Below the pieces are notes generated by a model. The model was not told the origin of the DNA, searched no databases, and was given only the letters and a program-made list of their open reading frames with translations. From NCBI RefSeq assembly GCF_025465275.1, contig NZ_JAODNK010000138.1, positions 1 to 56,176 on the forward strand: a stretch of 56,176 nt of DNA, given 5' to 3'. Positions 48,627 to 56,176 of this stretch are shown here, one piece after another; position 1 is the stretch's first letter, and each line of letters begins with the position of its first letter. The position numbers were made by a program, and so were the translations under genes. The stretch is from Nocardia sp. (GTDB lineage: Bacteria; Actinomycetota; Actinomycetes; Mycobacteriales; Mycobacteriaceae).

Positions 48627-50120
48627 ATGACCACTGGGATGGCGACTCTCGCGCCCGATGAAAAATCAAGTCAGACAAGCGCTTCCAAGCGCTGGCTGGC
48701 GCTGGGCGTGATTGCCATGGCCCAGCTGATGGTGGTGCTCGACGCCACCATCGTCACTATTTCCCTGCCCTTCGCCCAGCAGGACCTGGGCATCAGCGAC
48801 GGCAATCGGCAGTGGATCCTCACCGCTTACACGCTGATCTTCGGTGGCCTGCTGCTGCTCGGCGGCCGGCTCGCCGACTACCTCGGCCGCCGCCGCATCT
48901 TCCTGATCGGCCTGATCGGCTTCGCCGGGGCATCGGCGCTGGCCGGACTGGCGCAGAACACCGCGGAACTGTTCGCCGGTCGCGGACTGCAGGGCGCGTT
49001 CGGCGCGCTGCTGGCCCCGGCGGCGCTCTCGCTGGTGTCCATCACCTTCACCGAGGCCAAGGAGCGGGCCCGCGCGTTCGGCGTGTTCGCCGGCGTCTCG
49101 GCGGGTGGCGCGGCCATCGGCCTGATTGTCGGCGGCCTGCTCACCGAGTACGCCAGCTGGCGCTGGTGCCTGCTGGTGAACACGCCCATCGCACTGCTGG
49201 CATTCGCCGGCGCGATCGCCTTTGTTGTCAAGGACACTCCCGCACCGCGCACCGGCGGCTACGACCTGCCCGGCGCGGTCACCGCGACGCTCGGCTTGAT
49301 CTCGGTCGTCTACGGCTTCAGCCGCGCGGCGTCGGACGGCTGGACCGCCACCACCACCCTCGGCTTCCTCGTCGCGGGTGTGGCACTGCTCGTCGCGTTC
49401 GTGACCATCGAGCGTCGTACGGCGAATCCGCTTCTGCCACTGCGTATTCCGGGTGAGATCAACCGAGGCGGCTCATTCCTGGTCGCGCTCATCACGCCGA
49501 TCGCCATGTTCGCCATGTTCCTGAACCTGAGCTTCTATCTGCAGCTCACCCTCGGGTACTCGGCGCTCAAGGCCGGTGTGTCGTTCCTGCCGTTCCCGAT
49601 CGGCATCGTCATCTCGGCCGGTATCGCCAGCGCACTGCTGCCGCGGATCGGGCCGCGCCCGGTCATGCTCACCGGTGCGGTGCTCGGCACGGGTGGTCTG
49701 CTCTACCTGGCGCAGCTGTCCTTCGGTGACAGCTACTCCACCAGCGTGCTGCCGGCCATCCTGCTCATCGCGCTCGGTATGGGTGGATTGTTCGTCGCCA
49801 TGCAGACCACCGCGCTGCACCAGGTGGACGAGAAGGATTCCGGTGTGGCCAGTGCGCTGCTGAACGCGGCACAGCAGGTCGGCGGTTCCATCGGTACCGC
49901 GCTGCTGATGACGCTCTCGGTGCAGGCGGCGGATCGCTATGCCAAGAATCACCCGACCATCGACAATGTGGTGGCCCGGGCCTCGATCCACAGTTATGAC
50001 GTGGCGTTCTATGCGGGCGCCGGATTCTTCCTGCTGACCATTCCGATCATCGCCTTCATGATTCGGGACAAGCCGGAGAATCTGCTGGAGGGCTCCGAGC
50101 ACGTGCACGTCGGAGTCTGA
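48627..50120 (+). CDS. MFS exporter, DHA2 (14-helix) family
   Basis: The 497-residue drug:H+ antiporter-2 type transporter has 14 predicted helices. Motifs: MVVLDATIVTISLPFAQQDL (helix 1, D1-type motif), GGRLADYLGRRRIFLIG (MFS motif A), GAFGALLAPAALSLV and GVFAGVSAGGAAIGLIVGGL (antiporter motif C), WRWCLLVNTPI. A typical DHA2 member carries drugs or toxic hydrophobic compounds out of the cell. GAGGAG precedes the ATG. Divergent TetR and operator-like repeat point to substrate-induced expression. A terminator follows. Confidence 0.94.
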   Translation: MTTGMATLAPDEKSSQTSASKRWLALGVIAMAQLMVVLDATIVTISLPFAQQDLGISDGNRQWILTAYTLIFGGLLLLGGRLADYLGRRRIFLIGLIGFAGASALAGLAQNTAELFAGRGLQGAFGALLAPAALSLVSITFTEAKERARAFGVFAGVSAGGAAIGLIVGGLLTEYASWRWCLLVNTPIALLAFAGAIAFVVKDTPAPRTGGYDLPGAVTATLGLISVVYGFSRAASDGWTATTTLGFLVAGVALLVAFVTIERRTANPLLPLRIPGEINRGGSFLVALITPIAMFAMFLNLSFYLQLTLGYSALKAGVSFLPFPIGIVISAGIASALLPRIGPRPVMLTGAVLGTGGLLYLAQLSFGDSYSTSVLPAILLIALGMGGLFVAMQTTALHQVDEKDSGVASALLNAAQQVGGSIGTALLMTLSVQAADRYAKNHPTIDNVVARASIHSYDVAFYAGAGFFLLTIPIIAFMIRDKPENLLEGSEHVHVGV

Positions 50121-50134
50121 GTCCCAACCACTTT

Positions 50135-50168
50135 CGCGGGTCGCGTCCTTTCGGGGGCGCGGCCCGCG
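50135..50168 (+). terminator. MFS exporter terminator
   Basis: CGCGGGTCGCGTCC (50135-50148) pairs with GGCGCGGCCCGCG (50155-50168) with one bulge. The following 295 bases before icd contain no gene; they should hold the icd promoter. Confidence 0.75.
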
Positions 50169-50463
50169 TCGTGTCGGGGGCAACCCGTGTCGCGCCGGGA
50201 AAGCCCCGGCGTGACGGTGCACACTACTCACCGGTAACTGAGGGCGGGGTCCCGCACAGCGGGGGCTGCCCGTGCGGTGCGGTTCATAGCAGCAGTACGC
50301 TCGTCTTGTTTGGCGCCACAAACTGCGCGGACCTGGTACCAGAGGTCCCGCTGGAAACGCCGGGCATATACGTTGTTTGTTGAACAGCCGGGGCCCTCGC
50401 TCACAAGCGCGCTCACCCGGCCGTGTATTGGGAGCACCACCTTCCTAGGAGGACACGAAGTCC

Positions 50464-51681
50464 ATGTCCAAGATCAAGGTTGAAGGGACTGTCGTCGAAC
50501 TCGATGGCGACGAGATGACCCGGATCATCTGGCAGTTCATCAAGGACAAGCTGATCGTTCCGTATCTCGATGTGAACCTCGAGTACTACGACCTCGGCAT
50601 CGAGTATCGCGACAAGACCGATGATCAGGTCACCGTCGACGCCGCCAACGCCATCAAGAAGCACGGCGTCGGTGTGAAGTGCGCGACGATCACCCCGGAT
50701 GAAGCCCGCGTCGAGGAATTCGACCTCAAGAAGATGTGGCGGTCGCCGAACGGCACCATCCGCAATATTCTGGGCGGCACCATTTTCCGTGCGCCGATCA
50801 TCATCTCGAACGTTCCGCGTCTGGTTCCGGGTTGGACCAAGCCGATCATCATCGGCCGTCACGCCTTCGGTGATCAGTACCGCGCCACCGATTTCAAGGT
50901 GCATCAGGCCGGCACCGTCACCCTGACCTTCACGCCGGAGGACGGCTCCGAGCCGATCCAGCACGAGGTCGTCCGCATGCCGGAAGACGGCGGCGTGATC
51001 ATGGGTATGTACAACTTCCAGGACTCGATCCGGGACTTCGCGCGCGCCTCGCTGACTTACGGTCTGCAGCAGAACTATCCGGTGTACCTCTCCACGAAGA
51101 ACACCATCTTGAAGGCCTATGACGGCATGTTCAAGGACGTCTTCGAAGAGGTCTACCAGGCCGAGTTCAAGAAGGAATTCGACGCCGCCGGTCTGACCTA
51201 CGAGCACCGGCTCATCGACGATATGGTCGCCTCCGCACTCAAGTGGGAGGGCGGCTACGTCTGGGCGTGCAAGAACTACGACGGCGATGTGCAGTCCGAT
51301 ACGGTGGCGCAGGGCTTCGGCTCGCTGGGCCTGATGACGTCGGTGCTGCTCACTCCGGACGGCCGCACCTGTGAGGCGGAGGCCGCGCACGGCACCGTCA
51401 CCCGGCACTTCCGCCAGCACCAGCAGGGCAAGCCCACCTCCACGAACCCGATCGCCTCGATCTTCGCGTGGACCCGTGGCCTGGCCCATCGCGGCAAGTT
51501 GGACAACACCCCCGAGGTCATCGGCTTCGCGCAGACCCTCGAGGATGTCGTCATCAAGACCGTCGAAGACGGCCAGATGACCAAGGATCTGGCGCTGCTC
51601 GTCGGCGGCGATCAGGGCTACCTGACCACCGAGGAATTCCTCGGTGTGCTCGACGCCAACCTGGCGCGCACCCTGCGCTGA
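50464..51681 (+). CDS. icd: Isocitrate dehydrogenase, NADP-dependent (Icd1 type)
   Basis: The 405-residue enzyme is the eukaryotic-like homodimeric NADP-IDH, M. tuberculosis Icd1 type, not the large monomeric form. Motifs: ELDGDEMTRIIWQFIKDKLI, the substrate loop SPNGTIRNILGGTIFR, YKTKNTILK-equivalent LSTKNTILKAYDG, the metal site LIDDMVASALKWEGGYVWAC, and the cofactor region AAHGTVTRHFRQHQ, whose Arg/His favour NADP. It turns isocitrate into 2-oxoglutarate in the TCA cycle. AGGAGG stands 11 bases before the ATG. In M. tuberculosis icd1 also adjoins the met genes, so the neighbourhood is conserved apart from the TetR/MFS pair. Confidence 0.97.
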   Translation: MSKIKVEGTVVELDGDEMTRIIWQFIKDKLIVPYLDVNLEYYDLGIEYRDKTDDQVTVDAANAIKKHGVGVKCATITPDEARVEEFDLKKMWRSPNGTIRNILGGTIFRAPIIISNVPRLVPGWTKPIIIGRHAFGDQYRATDFKVHQAGTVTLTFTPEDGSEPIQHEVVRMPEDGGVIMGMYNFQDSIRDFARASLTYGLQQNYPVYLSTKNTILKAYDGMFKDVFEEVYQAEFKKEFDAAGLTYEHRLIDDMVASALKWEGGYVWACKNYDGDVQSDTVAQGFGSLGLMTSVLLTPDGRTCEAEAAHGTVTRHFRQHQQGKPTSTNPIASIFAWTRGLAHRGKLDNTPEVIGFAQTLEDVVIKTVEDGQMTKDLALLVGGDQGYLTTEEFLGVLDANLARTLR

Positions 51682-51703
51682 GTAACCCAACTCTCGGGGC
51701 TCT

Positions 51704-51727
51704 CAGGGGTTTCACCCCTGAAACCCC
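51704..51727 (+). promoter_or_regulatory. Two mutually exclusive hairpins after icd
   Basis: CAGGGGT-TTC-ACCCCTG (51704-51720) and GGGGTTTC-ACCCCT-GAAACCCC (51706-51727) share bases and cannot form together. They lie 22 bases after the icd stop; a third hairpin, GGCCGGGAC/GTCCCGGCC, is at 51802-51824. The role could be mRNA end protection or attenuation. Confidence 0.6.
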
Positions 51728-51849
51728 AGGGAAAAGGGCGTTCCGACGCCCGAAAAGTCGCGCTGAAGGTACGTGAACAGCGCGCAGCGGCGACCGATGG
51801 TGGCCGGGACTGATCGTCCCGGCCCGGACCATCCCTCGCCACCACATTC

Positions 51850-51897
51850 CGGGCACCTGTCCCGCCACTCGGCGGAGCGGGTGCCCGTACTGTTTTT
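51850..51897 (+). terminator. Rho-independent terminator before the second MFS gene
   Basis: CGGGCACCTGTCCCGCC (51850-51866) pairs with GGCGGAGCGGGTGCCCG (51871-51887) with a small bulge; TACTGTTTTT follows. Confidence 0.85.
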
Positions 51898-52003
51898 CCG
51901 GCAACCGCGAAAAAGTGCTGTGGTTTTCTATCCGCCCTGTTCGTGAGTGAGATCACCGGGGCGGAGGGTATCGGGCGGGTTCGCCCGGGTGTTGCGATTG
52001 GTC

Positions 52004-53254
52004 GTGGCCAAATCTGTCTCCGAGTCTGCTGTCTCCGTGTCCGAGCGCACGGCCACTTCCGCGTCCGCGGAGCCCGGCGTGGGGCCCGGGTATCGGGGCG
52101 GATGGCATGTGCCGGCCATGCTGGCGCTGGCAATGGGCGGATTCGGCATCGGCACAACCGAATTCGTGACGATGGGGCTGCTTCCGGAGATCGCGCGGGG
52201 GATGAATGTTTCCGAACCTGTTGCGGGGCACGCTGTTTCGGCGTACGCGCTGGGGGTGGTCGTCGGTGCGCCGGTAATTGCGGCGCTCTGCGCGCGGATG
52301 TCGCGGAAGAAATTGCTGATTGCGTTGATGGTGGCGTTCACCCTCGGTAATGCGGCGTCCGTGTTCGCGCCCTCGTATGCGACGCTGGTGGCCGCGCGAT
52401 TCCTGACGGGTCTGCCGCACGGCGCCTATTTCGGCGTGGCTTCGCTGGCTGCCGCATCGCTGGCTCCGGTGGGGCAGCGTGCCAAGGCGGTTGCCGCGGT
52501 TATGCTGGGGTTGAGCGCCGCCAATGTTGTCGGCGTTCCCGCCGCTACCTGGCTGGGTCAGCATCTCGGCTGGCGGGACGCCTATGTGGTGGTCGCCGTG
52601 ATCGGCGCGGCCACGGTTGCCGCGCTCGTCCGATTCGTGCCGGAGCTCACCGGTATCCGGCTCACCGATCCTCGTACCGAACTGGGTGCGCTGCGTCGTT
52701 CCCAGGTGCTGCTGACGCTGCTGGTCGGTGCGGTCGGTTTCGGCGGCATGTTCGCCGTCTACACCTACATCACCACGACGCTCACCGATGTGGCGGGCAT
52801 GTCGGTCGGCCTGGTGCCGATTGTGCTGATGCTGTTCGGACTCGGAATGGTGGCGGGCAATATCATCGGCGGCGTGCTGGCCGATCGCGGGGTGGATCGC
52901 GCGATATTCGCGGCATTGATCGCCATGGTGGTGATCCTGGCCCTCTTTATCGTGGCGGCACACAATCCGTATACCGCGGCGGCGGGCGCATTCTTCATCG
53001 GAGCGTCCGGTGCGGCATTGGCGCCCGGCCTGCAAACTCGGCTGATGGATGTGGCGCATGATGCGCAAACTCTGGCTGCCGCACTGAATCACGCGGCACT
53101 CAATATCGCGAATGCCGCGGGCGCCTGGCTGGGCGGTCTGGTGATTGCCGCGGGCCTCGGTTATACGGCTCCGGCCGTGGTCGGTACGGGTCTGGCGGTG
53201 CTGGGCGTGCTGTTGTTCACGGGCACCGTGGTGATCGCCCGCGCGCAGCGGTAA
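52004..53254 (+). CDS. MFS exporter, DHA1 (12-helix) family
   Basis: The 416-residue transporter has 12 helices and belongs to the DHA1 AraJ/CmlA-like branch: ALAMGGFGIGTTEFVTMGLL in helix 1 (the TEF(V/L) signature), MSRKKLLIALM (motif A), LPHGAYFGVASLAAA and GLSAANVVGVPAATWLG (motif C), WRDAYVVVAVIG. Relatives export chloramphenicol, sugars or arabinose-like compounds; the substrate is unclear. The start GTG 52004 leaves a 35-residue Ser/Ala-rich leader; the frame is open upstream to 51947. No regulator is directly adjacent. Confidence 0.92.
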   Translation: MAKSVSESAVSVSERTATSASAEPGVGPGYRGGWHVPAMLALAMGGFGIGTTEFVTMGLLPEIARGMNVSEPVAGHAVSAYALGVVVGAPVIAALCARMSRKKLLIALMVAFTLGNAASVFAPSYATLVAARFLTGLPHGAYFGVASLAAASLAPVGQRAKAVAAVMLGLSAANVVGVPAATWLGQHLGWRDAYVVVAVIGAATVAALVRFVPELTGIRLTDPRTELGALRRSQVLLTLLVGAVGFGGMFAVYTYITTTLTDVAGMSVGLVPIVLMLFGLGMVAGNIIGGVLADRGVDRAIFAALIAMVVILALFIVAAHNPYTAAAGAFFIGASGAALAPGLQTRLMDVAHDAQTLAAALNHAALNIANAAGAWLGGLVIAAGLGYTAPAVVGTGLAVLGVLLFTGTVVIARAQR

Positions 53255-53395
53255 GGGTTGCGGGAAAACGGCATTCGCGCCCGAGACTCACAGGTTTCCT
53301 CGAGCTGAATTCACAGCGAACATTGTTACTGTCTCGGCTTGTCGGCCGAAGAGCGCTCTCGACTGGACAACTCCTGCTACGAAAGGAAATCCGTC

Positions 53396-53623
53396 ATGCG
53401 TGCTGTTCGAATCGCAGTCCTCACCGGTGGTTTGCTGGCCGGTCTGGTGCTTGTTGTTCCCGGTGTCGCTTCCGCTGATCCGGTGAGCTGCGGCCCTGAT
53501 CTCAATAGTTGTGCGATCAACTGTCAGCAGACCATCGGGAATTCGCATATTCGGCTTCAGGACTGCGTAGCCACCGATGATGGCTGGGCCTGCGACGCTT
53601 GCCTGTCCAACTCGGAGACATAA
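53396..53623 (+). CDS. Small secreted six-cysteine protein
   Basis: The 75-residue preprotein has a signal peptide (about residues 1-27, VLTGGLLAGLVLVVPG, cleavage ASA-DPV) and a mature peptide of about 48 residues with six Cys (32, 39, 43, 57, 66, 69), enough for three disulfides. AAGGAAA precedes the ATG. The compact Cys pattern resembles small secreted toxins or defensin-like peptides, but I recognise no family. It has its own terminator. It is worth testing whether homologues lie near transporters, since an MFS exporter precedes it. Confidence 0.72.
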   Translation: MRAVRIAVLTGGLLAGLVLVVPGVASADPVSCGPDLNSCAINCQQTIGNSHIRLQDCVATDDGWACDACLSNSET

Positions 53624-53632
53624 AGCCGGTTC

Positions 53633-53660
53633 TGTGGGCCGGACCCTGGTCCGGCCCACA
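53633..53660 (+). terminator. Terminator of the secreted peptide gene
   Basis: TGTGGGCCGGACC (53633-53645) pairs perfectly with GGTCCGGCCCACA (53648-53660) around a 2-base loop, which would open to four or more bases in RNA. Confidence 0.85.
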
Positions 53661-53671
53661 ATCGGGCCGTA

Positions 53672-53693
53672 TTACATACACAAGTGTATGTAA
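53672..53693. promoter_or_regulatory. Palindromic operator TTACATACAC-AA-GTGTATGTAA
   Basis: Perfect 10-bp arms lie directly before the -10 box TACGAT (53697-53702) of the TetR gene, covering the -35 region. It is very probably the autoregulatory site of that protein. Confidence 0.8.
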
Positions 53694-53696
53694 GTG

Positions 53697-53702
53697 TACG
53701 AT
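53697..53702 (+). promoter_or_regulatory. Candidate leaderless -10 box, TetR gene
   Basis: TACGAT is followed by six bases (GCGTGA) and the ATG at 53709. Confidence 0.7.
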
Positions 53703-53708
53703 GCGTGA

Positions 53709-54353
53709 ATGACCCGTACCGCGACGCCTAAGCCGCCCCGGCGCACCCAGGAGCAGCGTAGCAGCGAGATGCGGGTGCGACTTCTGGACGCGACCATCGA
53801 ATGCCTGGTGGAGTACGGATACGCGGGCACGACGACCCCGCGGGTGGCCGAGCGTGCGGGGGTGACCAGGGGTGCGCAGGTACACCATTTCGGCTCCAAG
53901 ACCGATCTGGTGGTGGCGGCCATCAGCCACCTCGCGCAGCGCCGCACCGAGGCCGCCATGCAGGAGATCGGGCGGATCGAGACCGGGCCCGATCCCATCG
54001 CGACGATGCTGGAACTCCTGTGGGAGCTACATCAGGGGCCACTGTTCATCGCGGCGATCGAATTGTGGGTGGCGGGCCGGACCGATCCGACCCTGGCTGC
54101 CGAACTGGGCAAGGTCGAGCCGTTCGTCAATAATGCCGTGCTGATCGCACTGAGCCGGCACGTTCCGAACGAGGTGCATCGCAAGGACGCCCGCGATTTC
54201 GTCTTCACCGCTATGGACGCGCTGCGCGGGATCCTCGTCTCGAGCTTCATCGATCCGGATCCCGAACGCGCGCACCGCCGTTGGCTGCGCGCCTCGGTCC
54301 AGCTGCGTGCGGCAGCGCAGGTTTCGCTGCCGGGCATGCGGCTGATCGACTGA
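53709..54353 (+). CDS. TetR family transcriptional regulator
   Basis: The 214-residue regulator has a TetR helix-turn-helix (DATIECLVEYGYAGTTTPRV, with RAGVTRGAQVHHFGSK as the recognition part) and a helical ligand domain (LLWELHQGPLFIAAIELWV, ALRGILVSSFIDPD). It belongs to the group with a long N-terminal basic arm (PKPPRRTQEQRSSEM). The perfect palindrome before it indicates autorepression. It is convergent with the NCS1 permease gene and separated from it by a REP-like hairpin, so a direct link to that gene is uncertain; the target is not known. Confidence 0.93.
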   Translation: MTRTATPKPPRRTQEQRSSEMRVRLLDATIECLVEYGYAGTTTPRVAERAGVTRGAQVHHFGSKTDLVVAAISHLAQRRTEAAMQEIGRIETGPDPIATMLELLWELHQGPLFIAAIELWVAGRTDPTLAAELGKVEPFVNNAVLIALSRHVPNEVHRKDARDFVFTAMDALRGILVSSFIDPDPERAHRRWLRASVQLRAAAQVSLPGMRLID

Positions 54354-54356
54354 AGT

Positions 54357-54384
54357 GGATCCCGGCCACAAGCACGCCGGGATG
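54357..54384. repeat. REP-like element (copy 2)
   Basis: GGATCCCGGCCACAAGCACG and the following CCGGGATG are the reverse complement, with few changes, of the left arm at 32391. It sits between convergent genes, three bases after the TetR stop. Confidence 0.8.
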
Positions 54385-54398
54385 CAGGGGTGGACGGC

Positions 54399-56051
54399 TC
54401 AGTTCTGGTGGGGCAGTAGGTGAATGCCGGTCTTGTCGGTCGAGAGCGCCAGTGAGCTGATGTACTGGATTTCGCCCTCCGGACCCGGCACCGCCGAGGC
54501 GATCATGTCCGGCCGCTCGAATTCCATACCGGTGACCGCGCAGGCCAGTAGTTCGCCGGACGGGTTGCCGTGCTCGTCGAACAGCGGCAGTTCGATGCCG
54601 TCGTCGGTGCGGCGCAGGTAGTACTTGCCCTTGGTGAGAATCGCGGTGAGCGGTGTCGCGATGAAGGCCACGACGATCGCGACGATCGGGGAGTACGGCT
54701 TCAGCAGCTCACCGAACAGGCCGAAGAAGGTCATGATCGACAGCAGCGTCGCCGATCCGAAGCCGACCAGGCCGACCGGGTTGAAGTCGTAGAGCATGCC
54801 GCGGCGGAACTCCGGCACCTTCGGGGAGAGCTTCAGCACGTACTTGTTGATCGCGATATCCGTGGCGACGGTGACGATCCAGGCGATGCCGCAATTGGCG
54901 TAGAAGCCGAGAATATTGTTCAGGAAGTCGAACATATTGGCTTCCATCAGGATCAGCGCGATCACCAGGTTCACGACCAGAAAGACCAGCCGGCCCGGAT
55001 AGGTCTTGGTGACCCGGGTGTAGGAGTTGGTCCAGGCCAGCGAGCCGGAGTAGGCATTGGTGACATTGATCTTGATCTGGCTGATGACCACCAGCACCAC
55101 CGCGAGGGTCATGGCCAGCCAGCCCGGCACCATATTCTTGTAGATCTCCAGGAACTGGTGCACCGGCTGGTTCGCAATGCCCTGTGCAGCAGGCAGAGTC
55201 GCGATCAGGTAGACCGCCAGGAACAGTCCGACAACCTGCTTGAGCGCGCCGAAGAGCACCCAGCCCGGACCCGCGAGCAGCATCCAGCCCCACCATTTGC
55301 GGGCGTTCTCCGGCGTGCGCGGCGGCATGAAGCGCAGATAGTCGATCTGCTCGGCGATCTGCGCGATGAGCGACAGGCAGACGCCGGCGGCCAGCAGTGT
55401 GCCGGAAAGGCTGACGCCGGAACCGTTCTCACCGCCGTAGGCGAAGAACGCGGAGACCGAGTCGGGGTGGCGCACCAGCAGGAAGCCGAAGGGCAGCACC
55501 ATCAGCAGCAACCACAGGGGAGTGGTCCAGACCTGCAGTTTGGCGAGCGTGTTCATGCCGTAGATGACCAGCGGGAAGATGATCAGCGTGGAGGCCAGGT
55601 AGCCGATCCACACCGGTATGCCCAGGCCCAGTTCCAGGCCCTGGGCCATGATCGACCCCTCCAGCGCGAAGAAGATGAAGGTGAACGAGGCGAACACGAT
55701 GTTCGTCACGATCGATCCGTAGTAGCCGAAGCCGCTGCCGCGGGTGATGAGGTCGAGGTCGATGTTGTAGCGGGCCGCGTAGTAGGCGAGCGGGAAGCCG
55801 GTCAGCATCACCACGAGGGCGAAGATACCGATGCCCAGCAGCGCGTTTCCGGTGCCATTGGCGATGCCGATGTTCGCGCCGATGGCGAAGTCGGCGAGGT
55901 AGGCGATGCCGCCGAGCGCCGAGATGCCGACCACCGCCGGGCTCCACTTTCGGTAACTGCGCGGAGCGAACCGCAGCGTGTAGTCCTCCAGGGTTTCCTT
56001 GGCGGCGGCTATTCCGTCTGCGTTCGTCGAACGGGCATCGACATCGACCAC
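54399..56051 (-). CDS. NCS1 family purine/pyrimidine permease
   Basis: The 550-residue transporter has about 12 membrane helices with the NCS1 (cytosine/purine/thiamine) signature: YLADFAIGANIGIANGTGNA, FPLAYYAARYNIDLDLITRG, SGFGYYGSIVTN, then INVTNAYSGSLAWTN. A hydrophilic C-terminal extension of about 60 residues (LFDEHGNPSGELLACA, HLLPHQN) is found in a subgroup of actinobacterial members. The gene probably imports a nucleobase or related heterocycle, which fits a genome segment rich in purine genes but is not proved. I chose GTG 56051 with AGGAGA upstream; the frame is open to 56123. The last 125 bases of the window show no further gene. Confidence 0.9.
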   Translation of the reverse strand: MVDVDARSTNADGIAAAKETLEDYTLRFAPRSYRKWSPAVVGISALGGIAYLADFAIGANIGIANGTGNALLGIGIFALVVMLTGFPLAYYAARYNIDLDLITRGSGFGYYGSIVTNIVFASFTFIFFALEGSIMAQGLELGLGIPVWIGYLASTLIIFPLVIYGMNTLAKLQVWTTPLWLLLMVLPFGFLLVRHPDSVSAFFAYGGENGSGVSLSGTLLAAGVCLSLIAQIAEQIDYLRFMPPRTPENARKWWGWMLLAGPGWVLFGALKQVVGLFLAVYLIATLPAAQGIANQPVHQFLEIYKNMVPGWLAMTLAVVLVVISQIKINVTNAYSGSLAWTNSYTRVTKTYPGRLVFLVVNLVIALILMEANMFDFLNNILGFYANCGIAWIVTVATDIAINKYVLKLSPKVPEFRRGMLYDFNPVGLVGFGSATLLSIMTFFGLFGELLKPYSPIVAIVVAFIATPLTAILTKGKYYLRRTDDGIELPLFDEHGNPSGELLACAVTGMEFERPDMIASAVPGPEGEIQYISSLALSTDKTGIHLLPHQN

Positions 56052-56176
56052 GAGGTTCTCCTGTCCCAGTGCACCGCGTTCACGGCGACGGTTCGAAACT
56101 CCTGCAGGGATGTGCCCGGGCAATTGCCGATCGATTACGTCGCCGTTACGGCACCCTCACCTGTGGCATAAGTCAC

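Noticed and set aside
54570..56171. 533-codon plus-strand frame antisense to the NCS1 permease
   Set aside because: Asp/Gln/His/Glu-rich shadow of a membrane protein gene.

Overview
The window is high-GC actinobacterial DNA. Gene content and order point to a mycolic-acid actinomycete (Corynebacteriales/Mycobacteriales), most likely Nocardia or a close relative. The first 12.5 kb follows the Mycobacterium tuberculosis block groES-groEL1-whiB3-(Rv3415c-like)-sigD-rsdA-(Rv3412-like DUF5319)-guaB2-guaB3. Further markers are an MspA-type porin, the ImuA'/ImuB/DnaE2 mutasome, SigK with an RskA-like partner, and a SAM-IV riboswitch on metYX. Species assignment is inference; no database search was made.

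Layout. 1-5.3 kb: end of groES, groEL1, an unrecognised gene, a SigK/RskA-like pair whose anti-sigma factor has no membrane anchor, and whiB3. 5.9-9.3 kb: Rv3415c-like gene, sigD and its anti-sigma factor rsdA, convergent with DUF5319. 9.5-15.6 kb: guanine nucleotide synthesis (guaB2, guaB3, guaA) with an alpha/beta hydrolase inside. 15.8-26.5 kb: envelope-stress and signalling block: PspC membrane protein, a 1386-residue STAND NTPase with two WD40 propellers, MspA porin, PspC-type histidine kinase, LuxR-type regulator and a Ser/Thr kinase. 26.6-40.6 kb: SOS mutagenesis genes imuA', imuB and dnaE2 (SOS boxes before imuA' and dnaE2), interrupted by about 7 kb of hydrolases, a TetR regulator and an SDR. 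40.6-45 kb: small conserved genes (TPM protein, DUF167, hydrolase, Uma2 nuclease, TrmL, DUF3017). 45-48.6 kb: metX-metY under a SAM-IV riboswitch, then a divergent TetR/efflux pair. 48.6-56.2 kb: two MFS exporters, icd, a secreted Cys-rich peptide, a TetR regulator and an NCS1 permease.

The least expected structures lie outside genes. (1) A 128-129 bp intergenic repeat occurs four times (12479, 13853, 15578, 25190), and two copies bracket guaA. (2) A 5 x 33 bp tandem repeat starts inside the last codons of imuA' and fills much of the imuA'-imuB gap. (3) A decayed copy of the 3' end of trmL lies on the far side of the Uma2 gene, as if that gene had been inserted with duplication of the trmL end, and it still appears to supply the promoter of the next gene. 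(4) At least twelve genes have TANNNT 6-8 bases before the start codon, the mark of leaderless transcripts; trmL and DUF3017 share two overlapping, divergent -10 boxes in a 24-bp gap. (5) The presumed metYX promoter -10 box includes the stop codon of the upstream tetR gene.

I found no tRNA, rRNA, CRISPR array, transposase or phage gene.
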